From Floccularia luteovirens (taxonomy: Eukaryota > Basidiomycota > Agaricomycetes > Agaricales > Squamanitaceae), in NCBI GenBank assembly GCA_009739215.1, contig VSJF01000005.1:1798001-1862000 (forward strand): a stretch of 64,000 nt of DNA, read 5' to 3'. Position 1 is the first letter of the stretch. Each line of letters begins with the position of its first letter. The notes below the pieces were generated by a model, which saw only the letters and a list, made by a program, of their open reading frames with translations, made no database searches and had not been told where the DNA came from. Made by a program: the position numbers and the translations under genes. Of this stretch, positions 12,301 to 24,043 are shown piece after piece.

Positions 12301-12943
12301 CTATCACTAGGGGGGAGTTGAACAATTTTAAAAGATTCTCCCATAACTCGAGAACTACTTGGACATTTGACTCACTTTCAGCTGGTAAAATTATCTCCTA
12401 CTTCTTCTCTTTACTCCTGTGCCCTTCTCTGATTTTTAAATGTACTGTGGGTGATGGAAGGAATATTTTCTTAACTCCACTCATTGTGGGTAGAGTTGAA
12501 CAATTTGTCATACAACGGTCACGTCGAAGTTGAGCTGTCCACTTGCCTAAGTGGGGTTTCATTACTGTCACACACACGTTAATTACACCCTTTGCGCAGC
12601 ACTTTGAGCACTCTGCACAAGATTTTCCAGAAATCGGGGTAAACAAATGCATGGGCACTATTCTCGTGGAATGTTTCCGCATTTTTTCGGAGGTATAAGT
12701 TGTTGAACAAAGAAGAAATCTCCCATATACTGCTTTGTCACGGCATTTCAAAAAAACACATTTTCACCTCTCATGACTTCCAGACCTCAATTTTTGACAT
12801 TTTGACTTCATAAAGCACTTCATTACCATTATATCAATCCATGTGATTTATTTCAGATTTTATTGTTCAGTGTAGAATGAACTAGAGGCAAAAAAGTGAA
12901 TTGTTCAACCCAATACCCCTGTTCAACTCCCCCCTGGTGATTG
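12301..12943. mobile_element. MITE-like element with 24-bp TIRs and TA target duplication
   Basis: The ends are inverted copies of each other. Left TIR 12301-12324 and right TIR 12920-12943 share AGGGGGGAGTTGAACA exactly and extend outward to 24 bp with two mismatches. Both are flanked by TA (12299-12300 and 12944-12945), the target duplication expected of Tc1/mariner-type insertion. The 643-bp body has no convincing transposase; an open frame on the minus strand (12398-12751) shows no DDE motif that I can recognise. The terminal word GAGTTGAACAATTT recurs inside at about 12494. This is best read as a non-autonomous element mobilised in trans; its family is inferred from the TA only. Confidence 0.72.
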
Positions 12944-14932
12944 TATGGTTAATTCTGGGTGGATGCAGCAATGCCAGGTAAACTTTATCTCATCTTCTCA
13001 AAAGAAAAAAAAATTTGCCCGTACTTAGTGTCACTATGCATTTAATTTGATACAGGTGATTGAAAAAAGGGGTGTTAAAATGTGCAAGTTCGAAAACAAG
13101 CCAGCGTAATTTTAGAAGAACCGTACCTAATGTAATACTTATTAAATCCCCTAGCTGTCTTTTTTGTTAAGAAAATGTGGCACTAATCCCTTGACAGTAC
13201 GTACAGCAGCAGACTAAATTGATACGTAAGTAGATGATTTTCATAGTGAGGGCTGTGTTGAACAACGCAAAGGAAACAAAATACCTCCCCAAAGTGCAGT
13301 CGTAGTCAATTAAAACCAGTCTGTACTCAGATCGTTACTTAACACTGTGGAGTGGAGCCTATGCTAGGCGCTATTCGCTGGTCATCTCGCAGCACTTTGT
13401 ATTCAATATTTAGTTCTGATCCTTCATGATTGCCGTGCTGACTAGCGATGTATGCAAGCAAGCGGTGAACACGATCGCAACGCTTTCGCCACCCACTTCT
13501 ACCCCGAAACGTGGCATTGCTTTTAGCTTTGCTAGAGCCCAATAATCAAGACAGCCGTCAAGGACGTTGTACATCGACAAGTGGGACATAGCGGCGTTAT
13601 TGTTCGGACTGGTGGTCGCTTGTGCCTGGACGCTTGCAACCTCAAGGGGATTTGCAGTCAAAAACACCACATTCCATGCCCAAGATTCATTTGTTGATGC
13701 ACTGATATTTTTTCAGTGAGTGACGCTGAAAAATGATCCATATCACTTTCTCAACACAAGATTCAGAAAATCCAAACTGATATTTCTCACATCCACCAAT
13801 AATAGTCTTGGGTACCTCTATGTAAGTAGCTAAACCATGCGGATTTCCCCGAAGACTCTTCCATCGCCCATTTCATCAAAAATTAGCGCCGAATTTAAGG
13901 GTATAAATGTAATTTTTTGTGCGGGTAGAAGATGTATGTTGCATGGGGACAGGGACTTATATGGTTAGGTGTGTCTCTTATCCCAAAAACCTGGTTCCGT
14001 CCTATACATTCTCAAAAGCAAACGCCTCTTCGCCATGAACGTCGGACAGTCATTTAAACTGGTTGTAACGAACTTAAGATACGAGAACTTCACCTAAATT
14101 TGTAATCTGATCAAGTTTCTGAAATGCTTGAGCGCTTAGATAGTGGATTCAATTTACAAATTAAAATTCTTCACCACACTATGTATATATAAAATATGAT
14201 GCATTCGCTTAAATTTCCAAAAGCCGGTAAATAAAGAAATCAATCAATTGTAAATTTTCATTTGAAGTATAAAAACATTACTGTTTACATAAATTACAAA
14301 ATCTTTGCTGTCCAACGTTCTTACAAGTTACAACCCCTCGCGTCCTCTAGACAACAAGAACACCACAGATAAAGTATAATATGATATAATAACATATAGA
14401 AGAACGAAATTTGCCGTTAAAGGTTAAAGTACAGTGGCGGAGGCAGAGTTCCGTATATTTATGTTGTTACTTCCACCGTTGCTAACGGTTAAGAGTGGTG
14501 GTTGAATGTACAAGATGGAATCTACTCCAAGCCTTATGGCCAAGATGGAGCGGCGAGAAAACTTGTCGTCGGCGAATAGGCAATTGCCATTCTTGGGTTT
14601 TGATCAAGATGACCCTTTATAGGCTTATTTTTGTTATTATTCTTTCCTTACTTGGAAACTACGTAACTATCAACATGGAACATACTGTATACAAGCTAAC
14701 AACAGCACCACACCTGCAGCGTTTTGAAAGAGTAATCGTCAACCAAGGACCTCATCTATTAGTACTGGATGTGGTGGCAGGTTGCGGAGGAGTAAGGAAG
14801 GTAGGACGAATGCGGGGGGACGCGGAAAGCGTGACGAAAATTTTAGAAAACTGTACGTATTAGAAGGTATGTCCGATTCCTTTTATATGACATACAAATC
14901 TGGTTATTCGGTTTGATCGGGGCCATTTCTGC

Positions 14933-14938
14933 TATAAA
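14933..14938 (+). promoter_or_regulatory. TATA box of the hydrophobin gene
   Basis: TATAAA lies 92 bp before the hydrophobin ATG, within a promoter ending in a pyrimidine-rich leader (ctctttatccttcc). The distance suits a short 5' UTR and a strongly expressed gene. Assignment rests on motif and position only. Confidence 0.6.
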
Positions 14939-15024
14939 ACCAGTGGATGCCGCTAAATAAACCCATAGGTCTCTTTATCCTTCCATTCTTTTCGAGGTTG
15001 TCATAGAAAATCACTAATCCCACA

Positions 15025-15570
15025 ATGAAGGTCGCCACCCTCTCTGCCATTCTTTTCACTGTCGCAGCAACCGCTAGCGCAGTCGATACCAATGCTCACC
15101 GCCTTGCTAACCGCATGTCTCCTTTGCCACCTGCCCGACGTGGCAGCAAAACGGACTGTTCGTATCTCTTCATCCATTATTTCTTCATCTTAATTAATAA
15201 GTATAAATTCACAGCTGCTAACAAGTCTAAACCTTCCATCTCAAACTCTTGCAACACTGGTGATATACATTGTTGCAACCAGGTTCAAGACGCTCGCCAG
15301 GTCAAGACATCATCAGCAATTGCGAAATTGTTGGGACTACTTGGGGTTGACATTAGAAGCCTTACTGGCCAGGTTGGCAGCAACTGTTCACCAATTTCTG
15401 CTGTTGGTGCTGCTGGTAATTCATGGTAATTACATTAGTGCCATTTGTGGTGTCCAGCTCTAACCAAACGTTGTAGCTCTCAGCAACCTGTATGTTGCTC
15501 CAACAACAAATTCAATGGCCTTATTGTATTTGGCTGCAGTCCCTGTGAGTTAATCATTCCTAGTTCATGA
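15025..15570 (+). CDS. Class I hydrophobin
   Basis: Secreted amphipathic protein that coats hyphae and fruit-body surfaces. Three exons (15025-15157, 15215-15425, 15477-15570) give exactly 146 codons. Residues 1-20 (MKVATLSAILFTVAATASAV) form a signal peptide. The cysteine pattern is C-x6-CC-x36-C-x12-C-x5-CC-x12-C, from NSC, HCCN, GSNC, GNSC, PVCCS and FGC; the long loop between the first pair and the next Cys fits class I. A ninth cysteine follows shortly after the eighth (GCSPCEL), unusual for the family. The last intron (15426-15476) supplies the fifth Cys codon across the junction. The gene has its own TATA box. Hydrophobins occur in multigene families, so no specific symbol is given. 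Confidence 0.95.
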
Positions 15571-16701
15571 ACTGCATATTTATATTCTGTTAGTCAACCT
15601 TAACCTCTAAGTAGGTAGTGGAGGAAGAGCAATACCCAACTCCGACCTTCACATCAATGAAATATTTGTTTTCATTGACTACATACCCGTGGTGACTTTT
15701 AGGCATCTTGCAATCTCGTTTTCGTCTCGTGGTTCACTCTTTTGCCACGTCATGCTCTTAATACCGATATTATTTTCGACTTTTAATATTCTGCTGATGG
15801 AATTAGTTTTGGACCTTACTGCCCCACCTAAAATGTACCATTGAGATCGGTTATTTACAAATTTCTTTGTCCGTACGATGTCAATTATCATCAGAAGTGT
15901 TTGTATATTTCTACAATGAAGGTATCATTGGATGGAGAAGTTTGCATTTAGGGTGACCAACTGTTGTTGCACCTTGAAAGAATATTCGATACTTTTTGTT
16001 GCGCCACATGAACTCTAACTGTTTTGGTATTTGATTCCGAGTTCCGGAAGTTTCGATTGATATAGTTTATTTGACAGTCTACAGGTTCATCATCAAATAA
16101 ATTCGACCAGCGGCCGCAGGAAACCCTGCTTAAACCAAATTTGGAAACCCTTTATCTGGTTGCGAGACGGGTATTATGAAGCCAAACGGGGTAAATAAAC
16201 CATCCATATATCAAATACCAGACAAATACAATATGTTGATGCATGCAGAATGGAACATTAATGGGTGCTGTCTACTTTACTTCTCGAGATTGAGAGGTCA
16301 CCGAAAACCGCCGAGGTTTGTTTAGTTATAACCTGTAATATCCTCCATGAGACTTTATGGAGTCAAAGTAATGGCGAGAATACCTTGGGGGAACACCTGT
16401 ACAAATGGCGGTGTACCTCACAATCTAGTTCATAAGACTCGATTTGTTTGCGTTAATCCATCGGAACAGAAGCAAAATATCACTAGCAGATAACTTGTCT
16501 TATGCCAATCATTGCCTATCAGCACTAAACGTCTTGATTGTGCTAAATTAGGCAATCATTTATCATCAGATAAGATTGTATGCACGTGCTTTATATACCG
16601 AACCTTAATTCTACAGTTCACAAGCCACACGGAGATTCCCGCACACCACCAATTTCTCCATCACGTACGTTGTGGAAACAGGTGCTCGTTAGTTTAACAA
16701 A
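15571..16701. other. Intergenic stretch, hydrophobin 3' flank and RPL27 promoter
   Basis: About 1.1 kb without a recognisable gene. A minus-strand ORF at 15679-15891 has no domain. The right end is the RPL27 promoter; no specific ribosomal-protein promoter box was identified with confidence. Confidence 0.5.
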
Positions 16702-17338
16702 ATGGTGAAAGGTATGTTCACTGCTCAATATACGAGATCTTCAGAGATACTAAAACTACTATTCACTCAGTATACAAACCAGGAAAGGTACCACAAATTT
16801 TACTTTCACAAAATTTTCCGATAATTGAAGATATCACAAGGTTGCCATTATCCTTCAAGGCCGTCATGCAGGAAAGAAGGTTGTTGTGGTTAAACAAATA
16901 GACGAGGGTAACAAGGAGCGACCATATCCTCATGCCTTTGTTGCTGGCATTGAACGGTACCCAAGGAAAGTAACAAGACGCATGGGTCAGAAAAAGGTGG
17001 CGCTGAGGAGCAAAATCAAGCCTTTTGTAAAAGTGAGTTTTAAGAAAGTGTAGTGTTTGTGAGCCTTCATAAATTGCATTCTCTTAGGTCGTGAACTACT
17101 CACATTTGTTCCCTACCCGTTATGCTTTCGAGCTGGAAGGATTGAAGGGCACTGTGGATAATGAGCAACTTAAACAACCATCACAACGGGAAACGTCTAA
17201 GAAGACAATCAAGAAGCTGCTAGAGGATAGATACAATAGCGGAAAAAACAGATGGTTCTTCACAGCTCTGAGAGTAAGTGTTATATACAGACGGTCATCT
17301 AAACCCTTATTGATTGTGATTATAATTTCTAGTTCTAA
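16702..17338 (+). CDS. RPL27: 60S ribosomal protein L27 (eL27)
   Basis: Component of the large cytosolic ribosomal subunit. Five exons (16702-16711, 16771-16787, 16841-17032, 17088-17273, 17333-17338) total 411 nt, giving 136 residues, the same length as yeast and human eL27. The N-terminus MVKVYKPGK is assembled from a 10-nt and a 17-nt exon. Then come [54 protein letters not shown] and WFFTALRF. The last exon contributes only Phe and the stop. Two tiny 5' exons and a tiny 3' exon are typical of intron-rich basidiomycete ribosomal genes. Identification is certain from sequence and exact length. A further open exon in the same phase lies downstream at 17707-17820 and is listed separately. Confidence 0.97.
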
Positions 17339-17706
17339 GCTGCTATGTGTAGTTTATGATTCTCTATTAAAACATTTGTATGCGTTCGATATCATGCACA
17401 TGCATCATGATTGACATATCCATATGTTTATCCTGTCCGATCCAATCTACTCGAGATATTGTCACTGAGAATTGTAAATATGCGGTTACTACAGTCCCTG
17501 TGCTCACACTTCCTCGTGGAATACTACTAATACCGTCCTGATGTTACACACTTTAGAGACTGTTATCCCACTGCATGTTATCAACAGTGCTGTCTGATCA
17601 GGAAAGGAAATCCCGGATGTGCTCACGCTGGTTCTCTTAGTCATGCCATATTTAAAATTTATTTAAACTTAAGACTGAAGCAGCAATTCTATTGTTTGTT
17701 TTACAG

Positions 17707-17820
17707 GACGTTAACAAACAAGCACTTCCTCGGTTCATGTGTGTTGCACAAAGACGCGTCTCATCTCGTGTTGAAGCACTTCAGCACGCTGGCGATTACT
17801 TTCACTATAAGTCGCTCTAA
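17707..17820 (+). other. Orphan exon-like open frame between RPL27 and the nucleoporin gene
   Basis: A well-formed acceptor (ttttacag) at 17706 precedes 37 codons ending in TAA: DVNKQALPRF, MCVAQRRVSSRVEALQHAGD, YFHYKSL. It looks like a real 3'-terminal coding exon, yet no upstream exon of a separate gene is evident between 17339 and 17706. It is in the phase that the RPL27 donor at 17273/17274 would need, so it could be an alternative last exon of RPL27, a relic, or the end of a small gene whose other exons I could not find. The product is not recognised. Confidence 0.35.
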
Positions 17821-17952
17821 AACATAACGTATGCGCAAGCTGATTACACGTCGCAGAAACTTAACGAAAACCCTCTAAGTGCGCTATCCATTACCAGTAC
17901 AAACAGTCCAGCTAATCGAATCTCTTTATAGGTCTATATTTTCTGAACCACA

Positions 17953-19898
17953 ATGTCGCTCTTTGGTAACCCCAGTAATACCTTCGGAACTAGTACCAAT
18001 CAACCATCAGGCGGTCTATTCGGAAACCAATCTAATACCACTCAAAATCAACCCAATCAATCGACTTTTAGCAATCCAAATCCACTACAACCACAGCCGA
18101 CTCTACCATCTCTTTTCACGACCCCTGCAACCAATACGGGTACTGGTACCGGCACAAATACTGGAGGCGGGCTTTTTGGGTCGACCAACACGAATCCGAG
18201 CGGTGGGCTTTTCGGTGGCGGGCAGACTAGTGGTCTTTTCGGTAATACTCAGCAACAACAACAACAACCAGCTAGTGGAGGTTTGTTTGGGAACAACCCC
18301 CAACAACAACAGCAGCAACAACCACAACAACCACAACAACAACCAGCTGCTGGTGGATTGTTCGGGAATACACAACAGCAGCCAGCTCAAAGTGGTGGTA
18401 TATTTGGAAGTGCGACTCAACAGCAGCAGCCAACAGGAACGGGGCTCTTTGGAATCAATACCCAGCAACAACAACAACAGCCTGTCGCTGGTGGCAGCTT
18501 ATTTGGGAGTACAAACCAACAATCGAATACTGGAGGTGGACTTTTTGGAAACACAACCCAACAGCAACAACAACCAAATCAACCGGCGGGTGGAAGTTTA
18601 TTTGGAAGTACGACCCAGAATGCAGGGGGAGGGCTATTTGGCACGAAGCCGGGAGGCGTTAGCAATTCGTTATTCGCCCAACAGCCACAGCAGCAGCAAC
18701 CACAACCACAACAGCAACAAGGAGGTGGGATTTTCGGGAGTAGCATCCAGCAGCAAAAGCCAGGCAGCCTTTTTGGGTCCACTTTGGGGAATAGTACGCT
18801 TGGAGGTGGTTTAGGACAACAAGGTGGTCCATTGTCAGCAAGTCTCCTGTCATCTCGCCCATCTGTGGCTCCTGCCCAACAGCAGGGGGACCCACAAGTG
18901 CAGTTCATGAAATTGGTTCAAAGCATTGAAAACACATACAATGCATGGGATCCCAGCTCACCTCATTGTCGGTTCCAGGTACACAGAGAATTATTTCTAC
19001 GCATTATTATCATATGCTAAAGAAAATGTTTATAGCATAATTTCTACAACCTTGTAGATCCAAATCAAGTTAATCTATACGGTCGTCCACCCAATGCGAA
19101 AAATGATGTAGTTTGGGAGAAAGCTATGCGAGAAAATCCAGATCCTAGTTGGTAGGTTTTTTCTTTTTCGTGAACTGCATATACCTAATCTTCTTTATTT
19201 ATCTAGTTTTGTTCCCGTGGTAGCAATTGGATTTGACGACCTACGCGAACGCGTTGAAGCACAAACTAAACAAGCCCAAGCACATCAGGAAAAGCTTAAA
19301 GAAATAAAATCACGCCTCGAATCACTCAATACCCAACATAGCGTTTCAAATTCTTCCCGTCTCCTCCGTGCATCTGCACAACAAACACAAATCACCCAAC
19401 GACTTCTTGCTTTTGTCCAGCACTTACATCTGTTGATACCTGCCATCCGTTCGTCATCGATCACCCCTGAGGAAGAACAATTGAGAGGAAAGCTGGAGGA
19501 GATCGAGGATGAAGTGAAGAGAGGGCGTATGAAAAGTAAGCTGAATGAGTTGTGGGCGCTGCTTGGAGCAGTTAATGCAGGGAAGGAGCGACTAAAATCA
19601 GGCTCCACGGGCGAATGGGCCGTTGTGGATGAAGAGGGTGTCATGCAGATCGCACAAGTACGCGCAATTTTTTTTACCGCTCAGTGATTTTGCCTGATAA
19701 ATGTGATTTTGTTAGATTTTGTCAGAACAACAAGCAGGTCTTGCCCACCTGACCAAAATTTTGCAAAAGAATTTGAAAGATCTGAATGTAATCGTTGGTG
19801 GTGGGAGTCGGTTAAGCAACGAGACTTCCCATCTGCAAGAAAATGAATCATTACGAAGTTCCATGGCTAGTACCTTACGTAGTAGTTCGCTACGGTAA
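17953..19898 (+). CDS. NUP57: FG nucleoporin, Nup57/Nup54 family
   Basis: Central-channel nucleoporin that, with Nsp1/Nup62 and Nup49/Nup58 homologues, builds the permeability barrier of the nuclear pore. Four exons (17953-18978, 19036-19151, 19207-19657, 19716-19898) give 591 residues. Residues 1 to about 290 are GLFG/FG repeats separated by Gln- and Asn-rich spacers, encoded by long CAA/CAG tracts. The structured part follows: ENTYNAWDPSSPHCRFQ, HNFYNLVDP, VWEKAMRENPDPSCFVPV and GFDDLRERVEAQ, the Nup54 alpha/beta domain. A coiled-coil region ends in LRGKLEEIEDEVKRGRMKSK. A 311-codon ORF in another frame of exon 1 is a shadow of the repeats. The family call is secure; Nup57 is the yeast name and Nup54 the animal name. 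Confidence 0.93.
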
Positions 19899-20149
19899 TG
19901 AATTGCATTATATATGTTATTGGAAAAAGGGGGAAAAAACAGATGTTGGGTATATAGTTCGCATCTGCAAAATAAAAGCCAGGATAATGATGATTCAATT
20001 GTACAGCACAAAATTGCTGTGAAACATACTAAAATAGTGGTATGGGATTTGTTAAACATATCGGGACAGATAGGCAGACAAGACATATTGTTAAGGAGGC
20101 AAGATAATAAACAGTGAAGAAAATCACAAGAAAAAAAAGCTATACCAAG

Positions 20150-22892
20150 TTACTGCCCCAAATCGCTTACTTTGGTAAGGGCCACACGACGCTTCTTCTT
20201 TGGAGGACCTTGTTCATCCTCTCCTGCCGCTTTATTCCCATCTCTGCTAGAAGATTCAGCAGATGCCACAGATCCTGAAGGTGCTGCAATAGTTGACGGT
20301 GGGGAGTATTGTTGGTCTCCACCATCCACACTCGCTGCTGGGGTCAACGGCGGTTCGCTTCTCTTTTTTGGTACTGTGGGAGTAGTGTGTACAAATGGTA
20401 AATTGACGTTAAGAGAAGATGGGGTGGCAGTAGGAGTCCCTGCGGTAGATGCACCTGAGCCAGTTGGGACAGAAGTAGAATATGAAATTGGGACAGAATG
20501 GTGGTGCGCGATAGACTGGAGTTGTAATGTATGCTGCTGAGTATGATGTGCTGGCAAAATGTCATCGAACACCACGAGTGTACAATATCCATCCCGGGAG
20601 GAGAGAATGAGACATTGCCCATCCGGGGACCTTGTACATCTCAACTTAAAACAGTACAAGCAAGAAATCGAGGGAAAACGTACCATGTTACATCAGTGAA
20701 CTCATCATAATGTAATTTTGAAAGTAGACATATAGGTCCAGCTTGCTGTGTGTCGTATATGGTTAAGGTGTCCATGGTGACCACAGCAAATAGCATCCTA
20801 TATGGTAGCGCAAAAACGGAACCAGTTGCTGTGATTGAACCCCCTTGTTGGCTAAGAGGTGGAACTGGGGTTGAAGGTTGTGACGCCGCAGGAGTTGGAG
20901 GGCGCAGCTCAACAGGGGATAATACAGGTGAGGCCATAGAACTGCTACTCGTGCTTGATGTGGACACTGCAAGTCTAGGAGAGGGTGCAATAATTGATGA
21001 ACTCAACTGTGAGAATGGGTGCGTGGGCGTTCGTTGGGGAGTGATAAGGGTGTTTATTCCTGCAACATTCGAAGGAGCTGGCAGACCAACAACATCTACA
21101 TCCACCACTCCTTCTACTCCTTTCTCAAGGATAGCAGATTTCGGTTTTGACTCGTGACTTGCTCCCTCTGCACCTTCTACGCTTTGCCGGAGTTCATAGA
21201 GTATGGGTGAAAATCGTACAGCTACGCTAGCCTTTTTATGTCCTGGAAGTTGAGCAATGGGCGGACGGGCAAAATTGGCGCGTGAGTATATGTATACTGA
21301 GGATGTAGTAGTAGTCCCTGTGGTATTGGATGCAATTGGATCAACTGGAGGCGCAGCGCGTCCCTTTCTGCCCCTTGCTGGTGGTGTACTTGCATCCTCC
21401 TTAGGCGAAATCCTTGAGATACCTGGAATGACAGAAGGATCTTCGAATTGACCAGCGGGTGTAAGTAGAAGACCGCCATCAGGACTAAAGTTCAGACGCC
21501 TGAAAAAGTTGGTAAAGTTGTCGTCTCCATACAATTTGACAGATGCCCATGCAGATGAAGCTGGAACGTTTCGGATGGCAGGCAGTGGTGGCATGGGTGA
21601 TGGGGAACGACCATAGCGGCCAAAGTTCGATGGCGAGCCTGGGGCATTTGAACTGCTGAAAGAGGAGCGTCTTGAGGAGGGTTTATCGATAGGAGGAGGA
21701 GGGAACATTGATGATGAAGGAGTGCTGGCAACAGACGTCGCAGGTGTCAAAGGCGCAACGTCGTCCTTTGGTAAATCATTGACAACGGATTCAACATCAC
21801 TTGCTGTCGATTCACGGCGGAACATGCGAGGACGGCTCCTGCTGTGGCCACTTGCACTAGGGGTTCTGCTGTGTCTATGGGGCATACGTGTGTTTTTACC
21901 AATCGCATGAGCTTCAAAGATGCCTTGTTTTGTAGATATGCTGTATATGTGCATGGAACGATCGCTGCTTTGAGTAGCTATATATTCGTTCAAGGGATCC
22001 CAAGCCACTCCCTGTACATAATGAGAGTGTTCTGCGTTTTCGTAGACACATTTACCTATATTTGGATGAACACTAGTTTCAGCTCTGACTAGAAGAAACG
22101 CACCGTCAGCTGCAGTGTAAACCCGAGTAGTGTTGTCAGTGCTTCCAGTGATTATGTATTCACATGTGGGACTCCAAGCCAGATCGTACACTTGCATAGG
22201 GGTAACACTGAATACTCTAATAAGAAACATGAAATTTAAGATTATATGCGACATACCGGAATGTTGTCCTGGGCTTCCAATACTCTTTTTCATGCTGCAA
22301 GTCCTCAGGGCTTAAATCACTGCCATATGTGCTCGCTTGGGGACTAGCAGACGGAGCCCATATGATAACCATTCCGTCTATAATTCGGCGGCATGAGTAG
22401 CATTACCTTCGAAAAGTAGGCATACACACCATCACCGGCAGATGCAATAAGCTCTCCTAGAAGAAAAATAAGTTATTCAAATAAAAGAGAAAGATAACCA
22501 GTTAAGTAATGGTACCATTCGGCGAGAACCGCACAACATTTACAGCAGCTGAATGTCGACCCAATGTTGCCAGGTATTCAACGCGGGGAGACCGTGATGT
22601 GTTCGCGGGTCCTTCACTTTCTATGATACTCTTGGGCATGATATTGGGATGAACCATCCAGATCTACATGCAAATCATAATTCAGACGCGGAGTAGACGG
22701 AAATATCCCAACAGAAGACCATACCCTGACATGGTTATCCTCTCCGCCTGTAGCTAATCTGTAAGCCTGACCTGCATACTTTTCGTCCTGTCCAACGGCT
22801 GGGCGCGCCTTTTTGAATGGAACGGGTTGAAAGTCGCACGTCGAGATAGGCTTATTATCGTGCCACCGGATTTCAAGAGTTCGGAAACGCAT
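20150..22892 (-). CDS. CAC2: Chromatin assembly factor 1 subunit B (Cac2/p60), WD40 protein
   Basis: Middle subunit of CAF-1, which deposits H3-H4 on newly replicated DNA with the help of PCNA. Start at 22892 gives MRFRTLEIRWHDNKPISTCD, the hallmark N-terminus (p60 begins with a similar leader), then YRLATGGEDNHVRVW as the first WD repeat. Spliced exons continue with GRHSAAVNVVRFSPNGE, VYDLAWSPTCEYIITGSTDN, VQGVAWDPLNEYIATQSSDR and a fungal Ser/Pro-rich insertion (about residues 270-360). SVAVRFSPILYEL and LLFAVVTMDTLTIYDTQQAG follow, then SPDGQCLILSSRDGYCTLV. The C-terminus is low complexity and carries a basic PPKKKRR motif like the histone-chaperone-binding tail. The main exon alone is 550 codons. 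Introns are short and in frame. Confidence 0.92.
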
Positions 22893-23531
22893 TTAGTTGG
22901 CAAGTCAAACGCGATTAGAGAATTTGTGGACGTGTAAATGCAAGGATTAGGAGTAGTATTGTCTTTGGAAAAAGGGATAGTTGGTGTGAAGGTTGTAGGT
23001 TAGGTTAAGATTGTGAGCTGAGGTAGATAAATTACTCCTTCCTTTCATCAAACAGGCACTGTTTCCTGTTTTGTTCTTCAACTTCCATTAACCCAATATC
23101 CAGGTAAGCACAATTGTACTCTGATAACTATTACCCATCGTAACCAAACCAAGAAGCATATACATATATACAACAAAGATAGAAAATACAGTAGCAACGA
23201 ACGTCATCTCTGTGTTGTATTTTATGGGCTTTGTGTGGTAAGTCTTTCAGTCTATCTAAGTCACAACCCGATTCTTCTGCACGAACGTCTAGCTCAACGC
23301 AATTAGTGCACCTCGGAAACCTAGTGAGTTGGACAGTCTAACCATGGCGTACGCTGGCACACCGCTCAAAGCGGTGAATGTTTGTTTCAGATCTGAAAAA
23401 GGGTCTATCACCTGAACAAAAACGGTTTATCTCCGCTAAACAGACGCGGGCCGCCTGTTGTGTTGCTCCTATTGATAAATGTCCAGTCTCTAATTTGTTC
23501 GACTATTTCTTTATAGACAACGCGTAATTCA

Positions 23532-24043
23532 ATGAGTGCCGACGGCAAAGCCGAAACATGTCATTCTGCATCGCAGAAAAACGGGATGATCAAAAGTCTG
23601 GAGGATGGGGAAATACGCGATGGGTCCACCAAAAATTGTCAAAATAACTCCTCAATACTTTCACCTTTAGAAGGACTCGCCACAGTGCCCACCAAAGGTA
23701 ATCAGGCGGGACTCGCGGACATTAGCAATGTGTCCATCAAAGCCCCGGCAGACAACTTAGCCTCATATGCTATACATGTCACCACTTTCCCTCGTAGGTT
23801 CCAAATTCATCTTAATCAATCGGTGCGATCTACAGATTTTATCCCTCTATCCTTGTATTATTAGTCACAGAAGAGGAACTCGACCACGCAAAATCATTGG
23901 TGCTTGATCTACTTGGGTGGGGTGTATCACCAGAATATCTGGTTGAAAGCGGGGTTTCCGCGCCTGTTATTCATCGAATATTTACAGATCTGCATCTCCG
24001 CCTCCCCAATAATCTCAGTTTATCGGACATCATGAAACACTAG
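23532..24043 (+). CDS. Small uncharacterised protein with conserved-looking C-terminal helix region
   Basis: Two exons (23532-23793 and 23865-24043) join in phase 1 to give 146 residues. The N-terminal 85 residues are polar and probably disordered (KSLEDGEIRDGS; PLEGLATVPTKGNQAGLADI). The C-terminal 55 form a compact, leucine-rich segment: LTEEELDHAKSLVLDLLGWG, VSPEYLVESGVSAPVIHRIF and TDLHLRLPNNL. No signal peptide or membrane segment is visible. Intact frame across the intron and strong helical character argue for a real gene. I do not recognise the family; an interaction or RNA-related role would be a guess. It is transcribed away from CAC2, with about 640 bp between them. Confidence 0.7.

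Larger units (their letters stand above)
12058..15024. other. Gene-poor stretch around the MITE, upstream of the hydrophobin
   Basis: Apart from the MITE this 3-kb stretch holds no gene I can support. Minus-strand ORFs at 13339-13542 and 13410-13670 and a plus ORF at 14495-14863 (122 codons) resemble nothing recognised. The section from about 14050 to 14420 is strongly AT-rich. The last 300 bp form the hydrophobin promoter. Confidence 0.45.

Noticed and set aside
12398..12751. 117-codon ORF within the MITE as a transposase
   Set aside because: No DDE/D motif or helix-turn-helix could be recognised, and the element is too short for a mariner-type enzyme.
14495..14863. 122-codon ORF upstream of the hydrophobin
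   Set aside because: No recognisable motif, no signal peptide and no supported exons on either side; left only as an unsupported ORF.
17879..18814. 311-codon ORF overlapping the nucleoporin exon in another frame
   Set aside because: It begins before the nucleoporin start and its Asn/Ser/Gln runs are the frame-shifted reading of the CAA/CAG repeat tracts; no domain.
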